From Burhinus oedicnemus (taxonomy: Eukaryota > Chordata > Aves > Charadriiformes > Burhinidae): a stretch of DNA of 64,000 bases. The DNA lies in NCBI GenBank assembly GCA_008921705.1, contig VFFE01007668.1:704885-768884 (forward strand), written 5' to 3'. Below the pieces are notes generated by a model that had not been told where the DNA came from, ran no database searches, and saw only the letters and a program-made list of their open reading frames with translations. Positions 1 to 12,033 of the stretch are shown one piece after another. Numbering within the stretch: the stretch's first letter is position 1; each line of letters begins with the position of its first letter. The translations under genes were made by a program, and so were the position numbers.

Positions 1-777
1 CTTCATGAATTAGAATATTGATTTGCTCTTTGTAAAAATATGTTATAGTCTTATGAAAGGCTCTTCTAATAATTCTTATCTAGATTAATACAAAAGGCTC
101 TAATTTATAGTAGCCTTTCTTTCAATACTATATTATTCAAGTTGTTTTCAGATTAATATTTATAACTTTAACAAGCTTTACACCTAAACAAATTTTTAAT
201 TTTTAAACTTCCAAATCTCTTGTCCTACTATTATATCCTCTCATCAAACTGTTAGGATACCGAAGACAAACCTCATTCTTAAAGTACAGTAGACCAGACA
301 TGAAATTCAGGTACAGTTTAGTTCCCTATCATTTCAATAACTAGCTTACCCTATCAATTAGTCTAATGGAAACAAAGTAGTTGTAAAATTATCATCAATA
401 TGATGTATGTAAGGTTTTTTAAGTTAAAAGTGACAATAAAAGTCTTATTAGGAGAAAAATGAATCAAATTTTGAATAAGACAAGAAGATATGCAAGAGTC
501 CCAGAATATCATTTAACTTGACTAAAAATTTATTAGGTAGGATACCTGCAACAGGTTGCACTTCTATAAAATTTGGCTGAGCTAGGTCTAAGGTAATGAA
601 TTTTTGGGGAAGTATGGAGCCAAGAAGACCTGTCTTTTGTTGCCTGTCAGGCAAAGTATTTGACTTCATTTGAAACTGTGGAAATTTTCAGTTCTGTAGA
701 ACAAACATTTGCTGTTATAAAGTCCTCCATAATAAAACAATCTCATGTAATAAATAGATATAAATGAACATATTCAA
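1..777. other. Unique AT-rich DNA, no gene seen
   Basis: No repeat family, RNA gene or credible coding exon was recognised. Open frames here are short and of low-complexity composition. Confidence 0.5.
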
Positions 778-973
778 AGACATTTTCCCCATGAGGACAG
801 TCAAACAATGGGACCAATTGCCCAGAGAAGTTGTGCAGTCCCCTTCATTGATGGTTATGCAACTAGATAAAGCCTGGTATGATCCAATAGCTGACTCTGC
901 TTTGTGCAGGGGCGTGGACTAGAGACCTCCTGACATCACTTCCAATTTGAACTATGCTATGATTCTATGATTC
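778..973 (+). mobile_element. CR1 LINE 3'-end fragment
   Basis: This is the last ~200 bp of a CR1 copy on the plus strand. It covers the end of ORF2 (a degraded form of the segment reading 'N-R-L-P-R-E-V-V' in better copies, near 815-840) and the short 3' untranslated region. It ends in the octamer-type tail GATTCTATGATTCTT at 959-974. It is clearly diverged from the younger copies in the window, so it is old. Boundaries are approximate on the 5' side. Confidence 0.75.
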
Positions 974-1011
974 TTTAAAATTCAGCTACAACCTCCAGGT
1001 ACATCTGCATA

Positions 1012-1518
1012 TCATAGAATCACAGGATAGTTTGGGTTGGAAGGGATCTTTAAAGGTCACCTAGTCCAACCTCCCCTGCAATGAACAGGGAAATCTTCAA
1101 CTAGATCAGGTTGCTCAGAGCCCCATCCAACATGACCTGGAACGTTTCCAGGGATGGGGCATCCACCACCTCTCTGGGAAACTTGTTCCAGTATTTCACC
1201 ACCCTTATTGTAAAAAATGTCTTCCTTATATCTAGTTTAAATCTTCCCTCTTTTAATTTAAAACCATTACCCCTTGCCCTAGCACAACAGGCCCTACTAA
1301 AAAGTTTGTCCCCATCTTTCTTGTAAGCCCCCTTTAAGTACTGAAATGTTGCAATAAGGTCTCCTCAGAGCCTTCTCTTCTCCAGGTTAAACAACTCCGA
1401 CTCTGTCAATCTGTCCTCATAGGAGAAGTACTCAAGTCCTCTGATCATTTTTGTGGTCCTCCTCTGGACCTGCTCGAAGAGATCCATGTCTTTCCTGTAC
1501 TGAGGGCTCCAGAGCAAG
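1012..1518 (-). mobile_element. CR1 LINE 3' portion, minus strand
   Basis: Read on the minus strand this is the 3' ~500 bp of a CR1. The tail octamers lie at 1013-1030, followed by the short 3' UTR and then the C-terminal part of ORF2. The frame 1365-1553 read on the minus strand keeps recognisable CR1 C-terminal text, including the LEKRRL motif. The corresponding segment of the copy at 12.77-13.63 kb aligns by eye. The copy is 5'-truncated within ORF2 and carries no intact domain. Confidence 0.85.
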
Positions 1519-1568
1519 AACATTGGACAAGAGGTCCTTTCCAACCTAAACAATTCTGTGATTTTGTG
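1519..1568 (+). mobile_element. Short CR1 3' tail, plus strand
   Basis: About 50 bp matching only the extreme 3' UTR of CR1, with the text GAGGTCCTTTCCAACC and then CAATTCTGTGATTTTGTGA. It abuts the 5'-truncated end of the minus-strand CR1 just before it. It may be a separate tiny insertion or the remnant of an older copy broken by its neighbour. Confidence 0.6.
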
Positions 1569-1627
1569 AATAGTTAAATATCATAGCCAGAAATTACTGA
1601 AAATTCTTCACCAATTCTTTCTTTTGG

Positions 1628-1710
1628 GCTGTATCGGTTTTGGCTGGGATAGGGATAATTTTCTTTATAGCAGCCTGTACTGTGTTATATTTTGGAATTA
1701 TGAAATACTT
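1628..1710 (+). mobile_element. Probable avian ERVL-type LTR fragment
   Basis: The stretch beginning GTATCGGTTTTGGCTGGGAT and running through TTAT-AGCAGCCTGTACTG to TATTTTGGAATT resembles the 5' part of a common avian endogenous-retrovirus LTR that I recall as reading 'ttttggctgggatagagtt'. Only ~80 bp are recognisable, there is no opposite end and no coding sequence. The assignment rests on memory of the family and not on an alignment. Confidence 0.45.
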
Positions 1711-2620
1711 TTTGAAACACAATAAGAGAGTAGGACACTCAGATCATATTCTTCCAAGGGTTCGGGGAGTATAGTTCTCCAAGACATTTTTAGAAAATTC
1801 CAGCTTGTATATTTGTGACCGAATTCAGAAGTATCATTAAAGTATCAGTGAGAAGACTGTTTATCTTCCTGCTTGCTCTTTGAGAAAACAGTTCTGATAA
1901 AAATGTTAAGAATACTTTTCACAAATTGCTTCCACTGTGGCTGAAGGGAAAACTTGATAAGCGGAAGAGGAAAACCTGTCTCTGCAAAGATATTATAAAT
2001 AAGTTCATTGCATTGTAAAACATGAAAAGGGAATAAAGCTTGTATGTCTCAACATTTTGAACAACTTTTAACATTTAAAAAGATCAACAGGTAGCATTGT
2101 CCAGACACTCTACTGAGACACAAATAAAGAGAAGAGAAACAGATTTTGGGGAGATTTGGGGTATTTGGATTTGGGTGGTGGTTTTTTTGGTTGTTGTTTT
2201 TTAGTTTGTTTTTTTTTTTTTTAATTAGAGTTTAATAAACACATATATAACATTCAACAGTTGACAAGTAATTGCAAAGGCAAGGTCCTAGGAGTAATTC
2301 ATCATATTTATGTCTGCTTTGTTTACTAAATTCCCAGAAAATCATCTGTGAAGGTGAAACTTCACTGATTGCAGGTTTTAATTTTTTGGTGATTGTTCAA
2401 ATAATTAAAACCAGCTGTAAATGTAAATGAAGCATTAGGTTAACACTAATATAAATTTCTCAGTCATATTTCAACCTAATTGATATTCAGCTAATTATGA
2501 GCTATAGCAACATTGGTGCCAATTATTGTAAGGAATTAGTACATTGGGTTACTCCTACAAAAGAGGTAATTTTTCATTACTTCGGTTGAGTATATACAAA
2601 GCAATGTGTTAAGTCAGCTT
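1711..2620. other. Unique AT-rich DNA with a T-rich tract
   Basis: No gene seen. A GT/T-rich tract with a 14-base T run lies at ~2177-2222. It could be the reverse complement of a poly-A tail, but no retrocopy was recognised next to it. Confidence 0.45.
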
Positions 2621-2690
2621 TTAACATCTTCATTAATGATCTGGAAAAAACAGAAGCAGCATATTAATTAAATTTTTGTACACATTTAAG
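2621..2690 (+). mobile_element. Possible CR1 reverse-transcriptase scrap
   Basis: TTTAACATCTTCATTAATGA followed by TCTGGA matches the CR1 segment encoding F-N-I-F-I-N-D-L just after RT motif B (compare 6711-6735 and 53768-53792). Only ~30 bp align well, so this is a weak call. Confidence 0.4.
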
Positions 2691-2870
2691 CCAACAGCCT
2701 ATTGTTAACATTTAGAAGGAAAGTAAGGAAATAAAAGGCGACAGACACTTTAAAGAGACTGTTTTATATAAAATGATTTCTAATGCTAAAAATCTTTTAA
2801 AATAATATGGAGAATTAGGCCTAAAAAAAGCAACCAGACTGGGACATAAAAAAGAATCTGGCTTCATAAG

Positions 2871-3135
2871 ATAATTCAGAGAGGAAAAGACCTCAGGACA
2901 TCTCTAGTCCAACTCCCTGCTTAAATTAGGGTCAGCTCTGAGAGCAAACCAGGCTGCTCAGGGCTGTGTCCAGTCAAACCTTGCTAACTACCAAGGACAG
3001 AGACTGTATAATCTCTCCGGGAAACCTGTTCCCATGTTTCTCTGTCCTCATGATAAAAAGATTTTTCCTTAATTCCAGTCTGAAACACTCTTTTTTCAAT
3101 TTATTCCCATAGTCTCTTGTTGTCATGCTCTGCAT
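2871..3135 (-). mobile_element. Old CR1 3' fragment, minus strand
   Basis: Minus-strand CR1 of a diverged type. Landmarks in plus-strand reading are 'tagtccaactccctgct', 'aggctgctcagggc' and 'gggaaacctgttccc', in the order expected of a reversed CR1 3' end. The terminal octamers are no longer recognisable. It is more diverged than the 1012-1518 copy and probably belongs to an older subfamily. Confidence 0.7.
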
Positions 3136-6100
3136 CTCTCAACTTTTGAGTTTCAAGTCTCTTGTCAAATTAGCTTCATTAGTTGTAAAGTGAGGAATGG
3201 GAAAGGAACATTTTTCTTGTATTAATTAGTATACAGACATTTAAAGTTTGTAATAAGTGCTAAATTGAGTTTGCTGAGTGAAGCAAGAAAAGAAAGGTAA
3301 GAAGAGGAAGACAAAACACCTTAAGGTTTTCAATTGAAATGCTTTTTTCAATTTAGTTCCCAAAATAGATGATTTATGTGTGTTGGGGGTGGAAGACTTT
3401 GAAAAGCTTAAGAAAGAAGAATATGGACTTTGGCAAGAAAGGGTCAGAAAGGACCTCCCTTGCCCAGATGTAAACACTAGTGTCTCTTCTACTTCTGACA
3501 GCTCTTAGGGTTCTCTCTATGAAGCCCTGCTCCTCCTAGGTAATTGCCCTCTTACAGCAGGAGTAAGAAGAATGAAACATTTTAAGATCCCTCCTACATG
3601 TACACACACTCTTGCCCCATGCACTTTCTTGTGTGAGGACCTACAAAGAAGAATTTGCTATTTCGCTTTTATGGGATCTGGAAGGGCAGCTTCAAACACA
3701 TCTGTGCCCTGCTTGCAGCGTGTACAAGGACAACTGGGATTCATTTTCAAATCAAGCTAAAATGTGCTAGTTAAAGAGAAACTCAGCCTGGGCTAAGCAG
3801 GGAGAAGCTCTCTGAAGAGTTAATATGCAGCTCTGTGTCTGAAAGGACACAGCAAAATTATGTATTATACTGGGAGCTAGTTTAAATGCTTATGTTTATG
3901 TTGCACAATACAGAATTAAAAAATCTTTTTTTTCTTGAAAAAGGAATGGAAAAATAATATATGATAATGTAGTTAAGGAAGCATGAATAAAAGAAGATAG
4001 AATAAAGAAAAACTGTTTGCACAGGAAATAATTTCTTCTCTTTAGAATTCTGCCTTTGCCAAACAAACAATGATCTTTTTATTCAGTACTATCAGTCATT
4101 TGTTCTAATATGGAATGACTTTCCTGAAAACAGGTTTATAGTTAGGAGTGCTTTGCTGGCACATGATTATTAGAATAACTGAATTTTCAGCTCAATGAAC
4201 AAAAGTATGTATTCAGAGAGAAGATTTTCAGACAGACGTCTTTTAGATTTCTTGGGAGAAAGAAAATTTGTTTCAGCTTAAATAAAACCAGAGTTCTGTA
4301 TTTAGAAGAGAGCTCAAATCCATCTGTCATCCATAACAAAATGAATGGTCTTTCCTCATTCCCTTCTCTTACTTGAAACTCTAGACAACTCAACTGAAAT
4401 TCCTTTGTTTTTTTGTCTTCTTCTCTTTTTACCAGATTTATTCAAAACTATTGAAAAAGTTTATTAGTCATTCAATGTCATCAATGCACAGGTAGTTTGT
4501 AAGGCTTGTAAATCTTGAACAGAAAGACCATTCACTGAGACTGTTCTAGTTCAAACCATTCACTGTCCCTGAGTCTGTGAGACCCCTGAGAGAGCCCTGA
4601 ATATCCCTGTCTCATCCTCACAAGTTCTTTCCCTCAACAATTTTTTTTTTATTAGTTTACATTTAATTATTTTAAATATATCATGCAATTATTAACTTTA
4701 ACCAAAGGTCCTAATTAACAACCGTCTACAAGCATCATTAGGACGGTTAGCTGATGTTTGTGTTCCGATCCTTGCTCTAATGAAAAGCTGTTCTAAGGGC
4801 AACAGCTCCAAAGAAAGGGGCCAAGAAGGAACTGCACTTGACCCTTGCATAGGACATCATTCAATCTCTGGACACCAAGCAACCAGGACACTTGCATTAT
4901 GCTGAAGGAGAACCCAAGGGATGAAAAGCACACACACTTAAGAAAAGAAAGCCTTTGGTATTAGAGAGAAGGAAAAGGCCTCTATACCCATTAAGAGGGC
5001 TGAGACTATCAGGGTTTTGTCCTTCCAGGATTCCCATTTTGACCTGAGAAGACATGGAGAGAGGATGCCTCACCAGAGCCTGGTTCACCGACTTCATGGT
5101 CTGCAGAGGAATCTGGCACAGTTAACATTCACCTGCTGGAAGTCAGATGATCTTCTAGTCAAATGGAACTTCTGGTAATAACAGGCAACAGTTTAATAAA
5201 TAACCCCTGCAAATTATGACAAGCTAACAAAAGATGACAAAAGAGTAAGCGAAATTATGAAAGTTTAAAAAGAGAGAGAGGATTTTACAGTCAGATAGGA
5301 AGAAGACGAAAAGAATTAATAGTAAATTGCCAGAGAGAGGTCACTAGCCTCCTTGCATTATTGGTAACCATGATTTGGGAAGAAAGGTGAACTGCTACTG
5401 TGTCATTACTTACTTATTGAAGTGGAAGGATAGCAAAGTAGACAGTGTCACCTATTGTCTTTGTTTCCATCTCTTCTTCTAGAATGAATCTAAAAGCCTC
5501 TTGTAGTCACAGGAGGTGGATGATGACTCTGAGAGACATTATCTTGTGACAGGAGGTAGACCTTGGTCATGAGAGAAAGGTCCTCAGCACCTGCTCTTGC
5601 CACCAACAGTAGTGGCTGAACTTCTGCATCTAGCTCAAAGAATTTTTTTCATTTGCAGGGCATTGCTACTTCAGGGGACAACAGAGACTTTGGAAGAGAT
5701 CATTTCTACCTTTTGTGGTGTCAGAGCAGAGCAGTGAATCTCATTTGCTGCTCCATACTATAAAGGGGGTATGAAATTTTTTATAAACCTCTGGCATGTT
5801 TGTGAGCACTAGACTGTGCACCACAAGTTTGTCACAGTCTTCAGGCTCCTTAAGCTGCTCATCTAGCTGACCAAGCACTCCATTTTTACATTAAAGATAG
5901 GTTGCTCAGCCACTTCTACCTACTTTTGCAATGAAGTATAAAAAAGAATACTCTGAACTGTCTCTCATCATTGGCATAGTTTCAGCTGAAAGTTTGGGAT
6001 TTGCGCATAAAAAAGTAGTTAAAGTGACAAAAAATCACTTGTGTCTAGTCAATAGTGTACCCTAACTCCCTCCAAAAACAGGACAGCAGGACAAGGAGTG

Positions 6101-6149
6101 GTCATTCAACCAAGATCATCTATATAGAAGTATTACACATTTTATTCTG
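3136..6149. other. Unique DNA with a GC-raised block at 4740-5180
   Basis: No gene was recognised. The segment 4740-5180 is visibly richer in G and C than its AT-rich surroundings and looks like decayed insertion DNA, but I could not match it to a family. A short AT-rich stretch precedes it at 4640-4710. Confidence 0.4.
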
Positions 6150-7651
6150 CTCAGGGAGCTGGCAGAGATCATTTCTGGGCCACTCTCCATCATCTTTGAA
6201 AGGTCCTGGAGAACAGGCGAGGTGCCTGAAGACTGGAGGAAAGCCAATGTCACTCCAGTCTTCAAAAAGGGCAAGAAGGAGGACCCAGGAAACTACAGGA
6301 CAATCAACCTCACCTCCATCCCTGGAAAGATGCTGAAACAGCTCATTCTGGACATCATCTCAAAGCATCTGGAGGAGAAGAATGTTATCAGAAGTAGCCA
6401 ACATGGATTCACCAAGGAGAGGTCATGTCTGAGTAATCTAATAGCCTTCTATGATGGCGTGACTGGACAGATAAAGGAAGGGAGGGCAGTGGATATTGTC
6501 TGCCTTGACTTCAGCAAGGCTTTTGACTCTGTCTCCCACAGCATCCTCATAGGCAAGCTTAGGAAGTGTGGGTTGGATGAATGGACGGTGGGGTGGATTG
6601 AAAACCGGCTGGCAGATGGAGCTCACAGGGTTGTGATTAGTGGCACAGGTTCTAGTTGGAGGTCTGTGACAAGTGCTGTTCCCCAGGGGTCAGTACTGGG
6701 TCCAGTCCTGTTCAACATATTCATCAATGACCTGGATGAAGGGATAGAGGGTACCATCAGCAAGTTTGCTGATGACAGAAAGCTGGGAGAGGTGGCTGAC
6801 ACACCGCAAGGCTGTGCTGCCATTCAGCGTGACCTGGACAGGCTGGAGAGTTGGGCAGAGAGAAACCTCATGAAGTTCAACAAGGGCAAGTGTAAGGTAC
6901 TGCACGTGGGGAGGAATAACCCCATGCACCAGTACAGGTTAGGGGCTGACCTGCTGGAAAGCAGCTCTGTGGAAAGGGACCTGGGAGTCCTGGTGGACAA
7001 CAGCATGACCATGAGGCAGCAATGTGCCCTTGTGGCCAAGAAGGCCAATGGCACCCTGGGGTGCATCAAGAGGAGTGTGGCAAGCAGGTCATGGGAGGTT
7101 ATCCTGCCCCTCTACTCTGCCGTGGTGAGGCCGCACCTGGAGTACTGTGCCCAGTTCTGGGCTCCCCAGCTCAAGGACAGGGAGCTGCTGGAGAGGGTAC
7201 AGCAGAGGGCTACAAAGATGATTAGGGGGCTGGAACATCTTTCTTATGAGGAAAGGCTGAGGGACTTGGGTCTTTTTAGTCTGGAGAAGAGAAGACTCAG
7301 AGGGGATCTCATCAATGCTTATAAATACATAAAGGGAGGCTGCTGGGAGGATGGGACCAGTCTTTTTTCAGTGGTGCCCAGTCATAGGACAAGAGGTAAT
7401 GGGCGCAAACTTGACCTTAGGAAGTTCCATCTGCACATGAGGAAGAACTTCTTTCCTTTGAGGGTGGCAGAGCACTGCAACAGGCTGCCCAGAGAGGTGG
7501 TGGCGTCTCCGACTCTGGAGACATTCAAAACCTGCCTGGATGTGTTCCCATGCAACCTGGTCTAGGTATCCCTGCTCTAGCAGGAGGGTTGGACTAGATG
7601 ATCTCTAGAGGTCCCTTCCAACCCCAGTGATTCTGTGATTCTGTGATTCTA
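6148..7651 (+). mobile_element. CR1 LINE, 5'-truncated, well preserved
   Basis: A ~1.5 kb CR1 copy starting inside ORF2, upstream of the RT palm, and running through the ORF2 stop and a short 3' UTR to a tail of ATTCTGTG-type octamers at ~7626-7651. CR1 is a non-LTR retrotransposon that copies its RNA at the insertion site. Such 5' truncation is the usual outcome. The lost part would encode the apurinic-like endonuclease. I saw no clear target duplication, which is normal for CR1. The frame is intact, so this is the youngest-looking CR1 here. Confidence 0.93.
6150..7565 (+). CDS. CR1 ORF2 reverse transcriptase, N-terminally truncated
   Basis: Open frame of ~470 codons ending at TAG 7563-7565. 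CR1 homology begins near 6150. No ATG marks a natural start: the codon at 6222 is GTG, equivalent to an internal Val, so any start is arbitrary. RT motifs are all visible: motif A (LDFSKAFD) at 6504-6527, motif B (VPQGSVLGP) at 6678-6704 and motif C (FADD) at 6765-6776. The two Asp of motif C and the first Asp of motif A are the metal ligands. The residue after FADD is Arg, where the 53.8 kb copy has Thr. Thumb and C-terminal text follow without a break (LEKRRL near 7279-7296, NRLPREVV near 7479-7502). The endonuclease is absent, so this is a dead-on-arrival copy despite the open frame. It could at most be read as part of a longer transcript. Confidence 0.85.
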   Translation, partial: LRELAEIISGPLSIIFERSWRTGEVPEDWRKANVTPVFKKGKKEDPGNYRTINLTSIPGKMLKQLILDIISKHLEEKNVIRSSQHGFTKERSCLSNLIAFYDGVTGQIKEGRAVDIVCLDFSKAFDSVSHSILIGKLRKCGLDEWTVGWIENRLADGAHRVVISGTGSSWRSVTSAVPQGSVLGPVLFNIFINDLDEGIEGTISKFADDRKLGEVADTPQGCAAIQRDLDRLESWAERNLMKFNKGKCKVLHVGRNNPMHQYRLGADLLESSSVERDLGVLVDNSMTMRQQCALVAKKANGTLGCIKRSVASRSWEVILPLYSAVVRPHLEYCAQFWAPQLKDRELLERVQQRATKMIRGLEHLSYEERLRDLGLFSLEKRRLRGDLINAYKYIKGGCWEDGTSLFSVVPSHRTRGNGRKLDLRKFHLHMRKNFFPLRVAEHCNRLPREVVASPTLETFKTCLDVFPCNLV

Positions 7652-10600
7652 TTCCCCTTTGGCAGAAATTTTTCACAAATTTGGCCCAAATTAAATAAAC
7701 TTCAACGTAATTTCAGATTGCATTATTTTTTAAAGTAAGTGCTGTATTCAGTTTTTTTGTTAAAATACTTCTTATTTGTATTAAAAAAATCTCAGAACTA
7801 TACAGTTGAACTGTACTAATAAGTGCGTCAAATATGAGTGTAGCTCATGCTCTACTAGTTACTAGAATTCATTCTTTCTCTATAAATGAAACAAGCAATG
7901 CTGTTATGATGTTATTAATGGAAGTATATCTACTTTCAGTGGTTCTGCTGGAGTATGTACGTACCTTGACAGATTGCAGTATGGCTGTAGAAGTTTTGTG
8001 CAACTTCTGTGGGAGTCAGTAGAACTGGTGTGAATTTTAGCTTAAGAGGGTGTGAAAGCTGTTTGGCACACAAGTCAAATGAACAATAAATTAAGTAAAT
8101 TGCTTACTATTGTCTGATTTATCCATGGCTTCAGAATAACACAGGAAATTCAAATTTAACCACCATAAGGTGAGCACTGATAAAATAGAAGGAAGGGATT
8201 ACAAGCTTAAGGAAAGATGTTCACTTTAAGGGATACTGAATATGTGAATAGTCAGGCATAAAGATTACAGAGGGCAGAGACAAGTATCTAATATATATTA
8301 ATATTTTAAAAGACAGGATCTATAAAGTATTTTTGAGAAGTACTGCTATAAAGCTGAACATAAGAAAGTTCAACACAGCACGAATATTTTTCTACAACTT
8401 AAGCCAGTTAAGGCTGCTTTGGCAAAGGGATGGATTAGATATAGCTTCTTCAGCTTTCTGCCTCAAATGTCTGATGTGTGTGTTAATCAGTTGTGCCTAA
8501 ATAAGGGTGTCATGACAGTGCCCATAGATATCATATATTGACCAAGCCATTCAAGCTACTTTGTTTTCTGAAATTTCACTGGGAAAGTTAAATAACCATT
8601 GAAAGCATAGTATCACTTCCATCAATGCCTATTTGCTTCTTAGGAGTATTGGAACTGGGTTATTCCAATGTCATTTCAATTCTTTCTTTGTAAGAGAACT
8701 ATTCCAAACAATTTGCTTAGGAAGTGAAATCTTCTTATTGCATTAAATTGTCTTTCCACATTATGTTGCTGTCAAAAAATGATGATATATATAAGCCATC
8801 AAATATGGCAAATTTGTTTTCATTAGCAAGCTCTTCAATTGTGTCTGTGTGTTGTTTCCTAATCTTCTTATATGTAACCTCTAGGAATTGCAGGGAGATG
8901 AGAGGTGCACGGATTGCCTGCTTGCTTTTTATTTCTTCTCCTGAGATTTCACTACTGCTTCCAGCAAGTTTAACATAATCTTTGTGCAAACAAATCTTCC
9001 CTTTTGTCTTACTAAGCCTTATCTATCAAGCTCATTTCAAGAGTGTGGATATGAACAATATAATGATATGCATTTTGAGATGTTATAAGTTATATGCAGG
9101 ACAAGAATACTAATGTGTCTTATAGAAGCATATAGAAAAACACTGCATATTGACATTTCATACCCCAGTTACAAGGTGGTTCATTGATTTTCCTAAACTC
9201 ATGCACAGAATGTATTATAACTCCAAATATGATTTTTTTAAAAAAATTCAGTATTAAAAAGTGGTATAAAGAAACAAGTAAGCAAGCAGAAAGTTAAAAT
9301 GACTTGGTGCTAAGAACATGTGCATCAGTGATATTTTAATGTTTTCAGTGTTATTGCTTTAAAACTATATTAATGCTTATTTGAGATCTGACAAATCCTT
9401 GAATTTATACAGCAACCAGAATAATAGTTGTACTTCATGAATACAAAACAGGGCCAAAATGTTTAAGAAAAAATCTAAGCTGATAAATATGAAAAATAAT
9501 AAACATAGCTTTTGTTTTAAATATCTTTTGTGAAAAAATATGGAGCATATGATGTGAATATGCAAGTTCTTAATCTATCCAGTTCTGAAATCTTACTGAG
9601 TTTGAATTCATATCAAACCAGATATTTTTCTTCCCTCATATCTATTATTTTTGTATTATTTTTATTAGCAGATAATCTGAAAAAAGCATGCCCCTGGGGG
9701 TGGTAAAGCAAATTTACCCATTACTTTACAGTGGAGATCCTCAAGGGGACTTCAAAGATTTTCAGAACCAGCACACTGTATTTCAGAAGCTTTAGAAAAA
9801 GGTTTATGTTCGTATTTAAGTCTTTTTTTTTTTTCAAAAGGACCTTGCATATATTCTAGCTACCATTTACTCAACTCTTGACAGCTCCTTGGTTTATAAG
9901 TATACTACAAAGAAGCACATGTATATTCATAAAGAATAAACTGTATTTGGGCCAGGGAAAATATTTTTTATTGCATTTATATTTCTCTAAGTTTGGGGGA
10001 TTTTACTGTTCATGAAAATGAGAGATTTATAGTACAGGCTTGTTCAAAGCGCAGTGCTGATAGGCGCTGTGCATTAACATCTCTATACATCTCTGTAAGA
10101 GGCAGCCCACTCCTGATTTACACCACCTCTGCTGCTCAAATACTGGTTGCTTACATTTTCCGTGTGCCAAGGCTGCTAGATTTGTGTTGAGTTGTGTGGT
10201 GGGTTTTGAACTAGCCAGCCTTCCACTGAGGACTACAATAAGATCACTAACCTAAATTCACATTTTCTCTAACCTGGAAGTAAAAGTAATGTAAACCAAA
10301 CATATTTGTCGTCTCTTTGGCTACTTCAGTGACCCTAGTGCCTACACTCCTTTTCAAAGCAAAGATGTGACTACTGCACTTTCACACCTTCCTGAGTGTC
10401 AGTTGAACCTCCCCTGAATGAAGCATCTAAAGTTGCTGTAAAAAGATGAAGGGCTTAGGAGCTTTTCTACTTTCTGTAATAAAACAGATGTGTACATAGG
10501 AAATCTGGGATTCCATGGAGACCTCATGCTCTGTTTTGTTATTCCAAAAAAAGCTTTATTGTTTAACTACAGTGAGATGTCCTTGCTTAAGGGTAATAGA

Positions 10601-11967
10601 AGTGTTGTGAAAAATCTTTGACAGCAAAGCTCTCTGGAGTTGAAGGTATGGGGCAAGAAGAACTGAGAGAGTTTGGCACTTCCAGGCCCATGAAAGCCTT
10701 TGACACTGAAACTTAGCTATAGTCATTGTTTCTTAATATTTCCATGAGACAAAGTCCAGTTTCACACCAGCTTAATAAAAAATAATTTTCTATGTCCTGT
10801 TGTCCCACTTCAGCTTATGCAACCCATTTGTGGAAAATGTAACTCTTCTCTTCTTTTGTAGTTATCCCTTGAGAATCTGATTTCTGATCCTACTTGATAC
10901 CTGAACCACATAACCTAAAATGACAGCAAATATTTGAATAGTCCAGATGATAAGTTTCAGTTAATCAGAGCAGAACAACTTTTTCAGAATTTATAAACCA
11001 TTCATACAGATTAGAAAATTCCCTCTACTTAAAAGTTCCTCCAATTTAGCTACATAATGTCCTTGCTGTATATCATAATTTCAGTGAGAAGACACTTGGA
11101 TAGGTGGAAAAAAACATGTGAATATTTTTTCCATATCTGCAACCTTTTGATTTCTAGAGGAAAAAACTGGAAAATAGGTATGTATCCATGTAATAAACTC
11201 AGCATAAAGAAATGTCAGCTTTCCCTTCCAATTTAAAATATGCAGGTTAAAACTTTGTGTATGAATTGATGTATTTGACTGCTCACCAAAACACTGTTTA
11301 ATAACCTGTTTGGAGAATGGGGTTACATTTCATGATTCCTCTTATTTTAGAAGAACCTAAAGTAGCCAATTGCAGAGCTCTGGCTCCTTCACTCTGACTC
11401 AAACTCTCTTCAAGTTATGCAGCACAGTTTATTTCTAGCAATGACTAAAGTTTTCTCTGACATCTTAAATTGCACCCAGTTTCATCCACTCTAAAAACCT
11501 TAAATTTTCACTTGGATCATCAGAAAGTGAATAAGGTTTATTCATTTTACCCTGCAGTCTCATAACTCTTTCATTCCTCTGAAGATTTAGCGTTACTGGA
11601 GGGGAAGGGAGAAATCCAGTTGATTTCCCACAAATGGTTCACTTGGTTTATAAGATGCATTGAAGATACATTTAATTAATGTACACATTTTGTGGAATAA
11701 AAATTTAGCAGCTGGCCTGTTAAGTTCAAAATGTAAAATGATTTAAATTTTGTGAACTGCTTTCATTTGGGGCTTTATTTTTTTTTTTTCTGTGATCCAT
11801 GGGAATGAAGAACATTAGCCTATCATACTTATTTGTTTTATTATGTTCAAGGAGAGATTGTGCACGCAAGATGCAGAATGTTTTAATTAATTTACAAAAA
11901 CATGTTTTTTCCCTTGACTTTTGGAAAATTTACATACTACGTTTTGTATTTTATACATGCAAATGTA
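7652..11967. other. Unique AT-rich DNA, no gene seen
   Basis: Over 4 kb without a recognised repeat or gene. Overlapping ~84-codon frames on both strands at 8724-8989 look like chance. No CR1 octamers or splice-bounded frames stood out. Confidence 0.5.
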
Positions 11968-12033
11968 TATCCCTATCCCTATCCCTATCCCTATCCCTAT
12001 CCCTATCCATATCCATATCCATATCCATATCCA
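11968..12033. repeat. Hexanucleotide microsatellite (TATCCC)6(TATCCA)5
   Basis: Six perfect TATCCC units (11968-12003) pass directly, in phase, into five perfect TATCCA units (12004-12033). The CCCTAT rotation differs by one base from the vertebrate telomere C-strand unit CCCTAA, but no true telomere unit is present. Confidence 0.97.

Noticed and set aside
5500..5580. Imperfect repeated GTCACAGGAGGT / GTGACAGGAGGT words
   Set aside because: The similarity is short and interrupted, too weak to call a duplication.
6055..6336. 93-codon frame overlapping the CR1 RT start
   Set aside because: Runs out of frame with CR1 ORF2 and begins in unrelated flank; a shadow frame.
6438..7069. Several minus-strand frames inside the 6.15-kb CR1
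   Set aside because: Antisense shadows of the RT coding sequence.
11968..12003. Interstitial telomere repeat
   Set aside because: The unit is CCCTAT, not CCCTAA; no exact telomere units are present.
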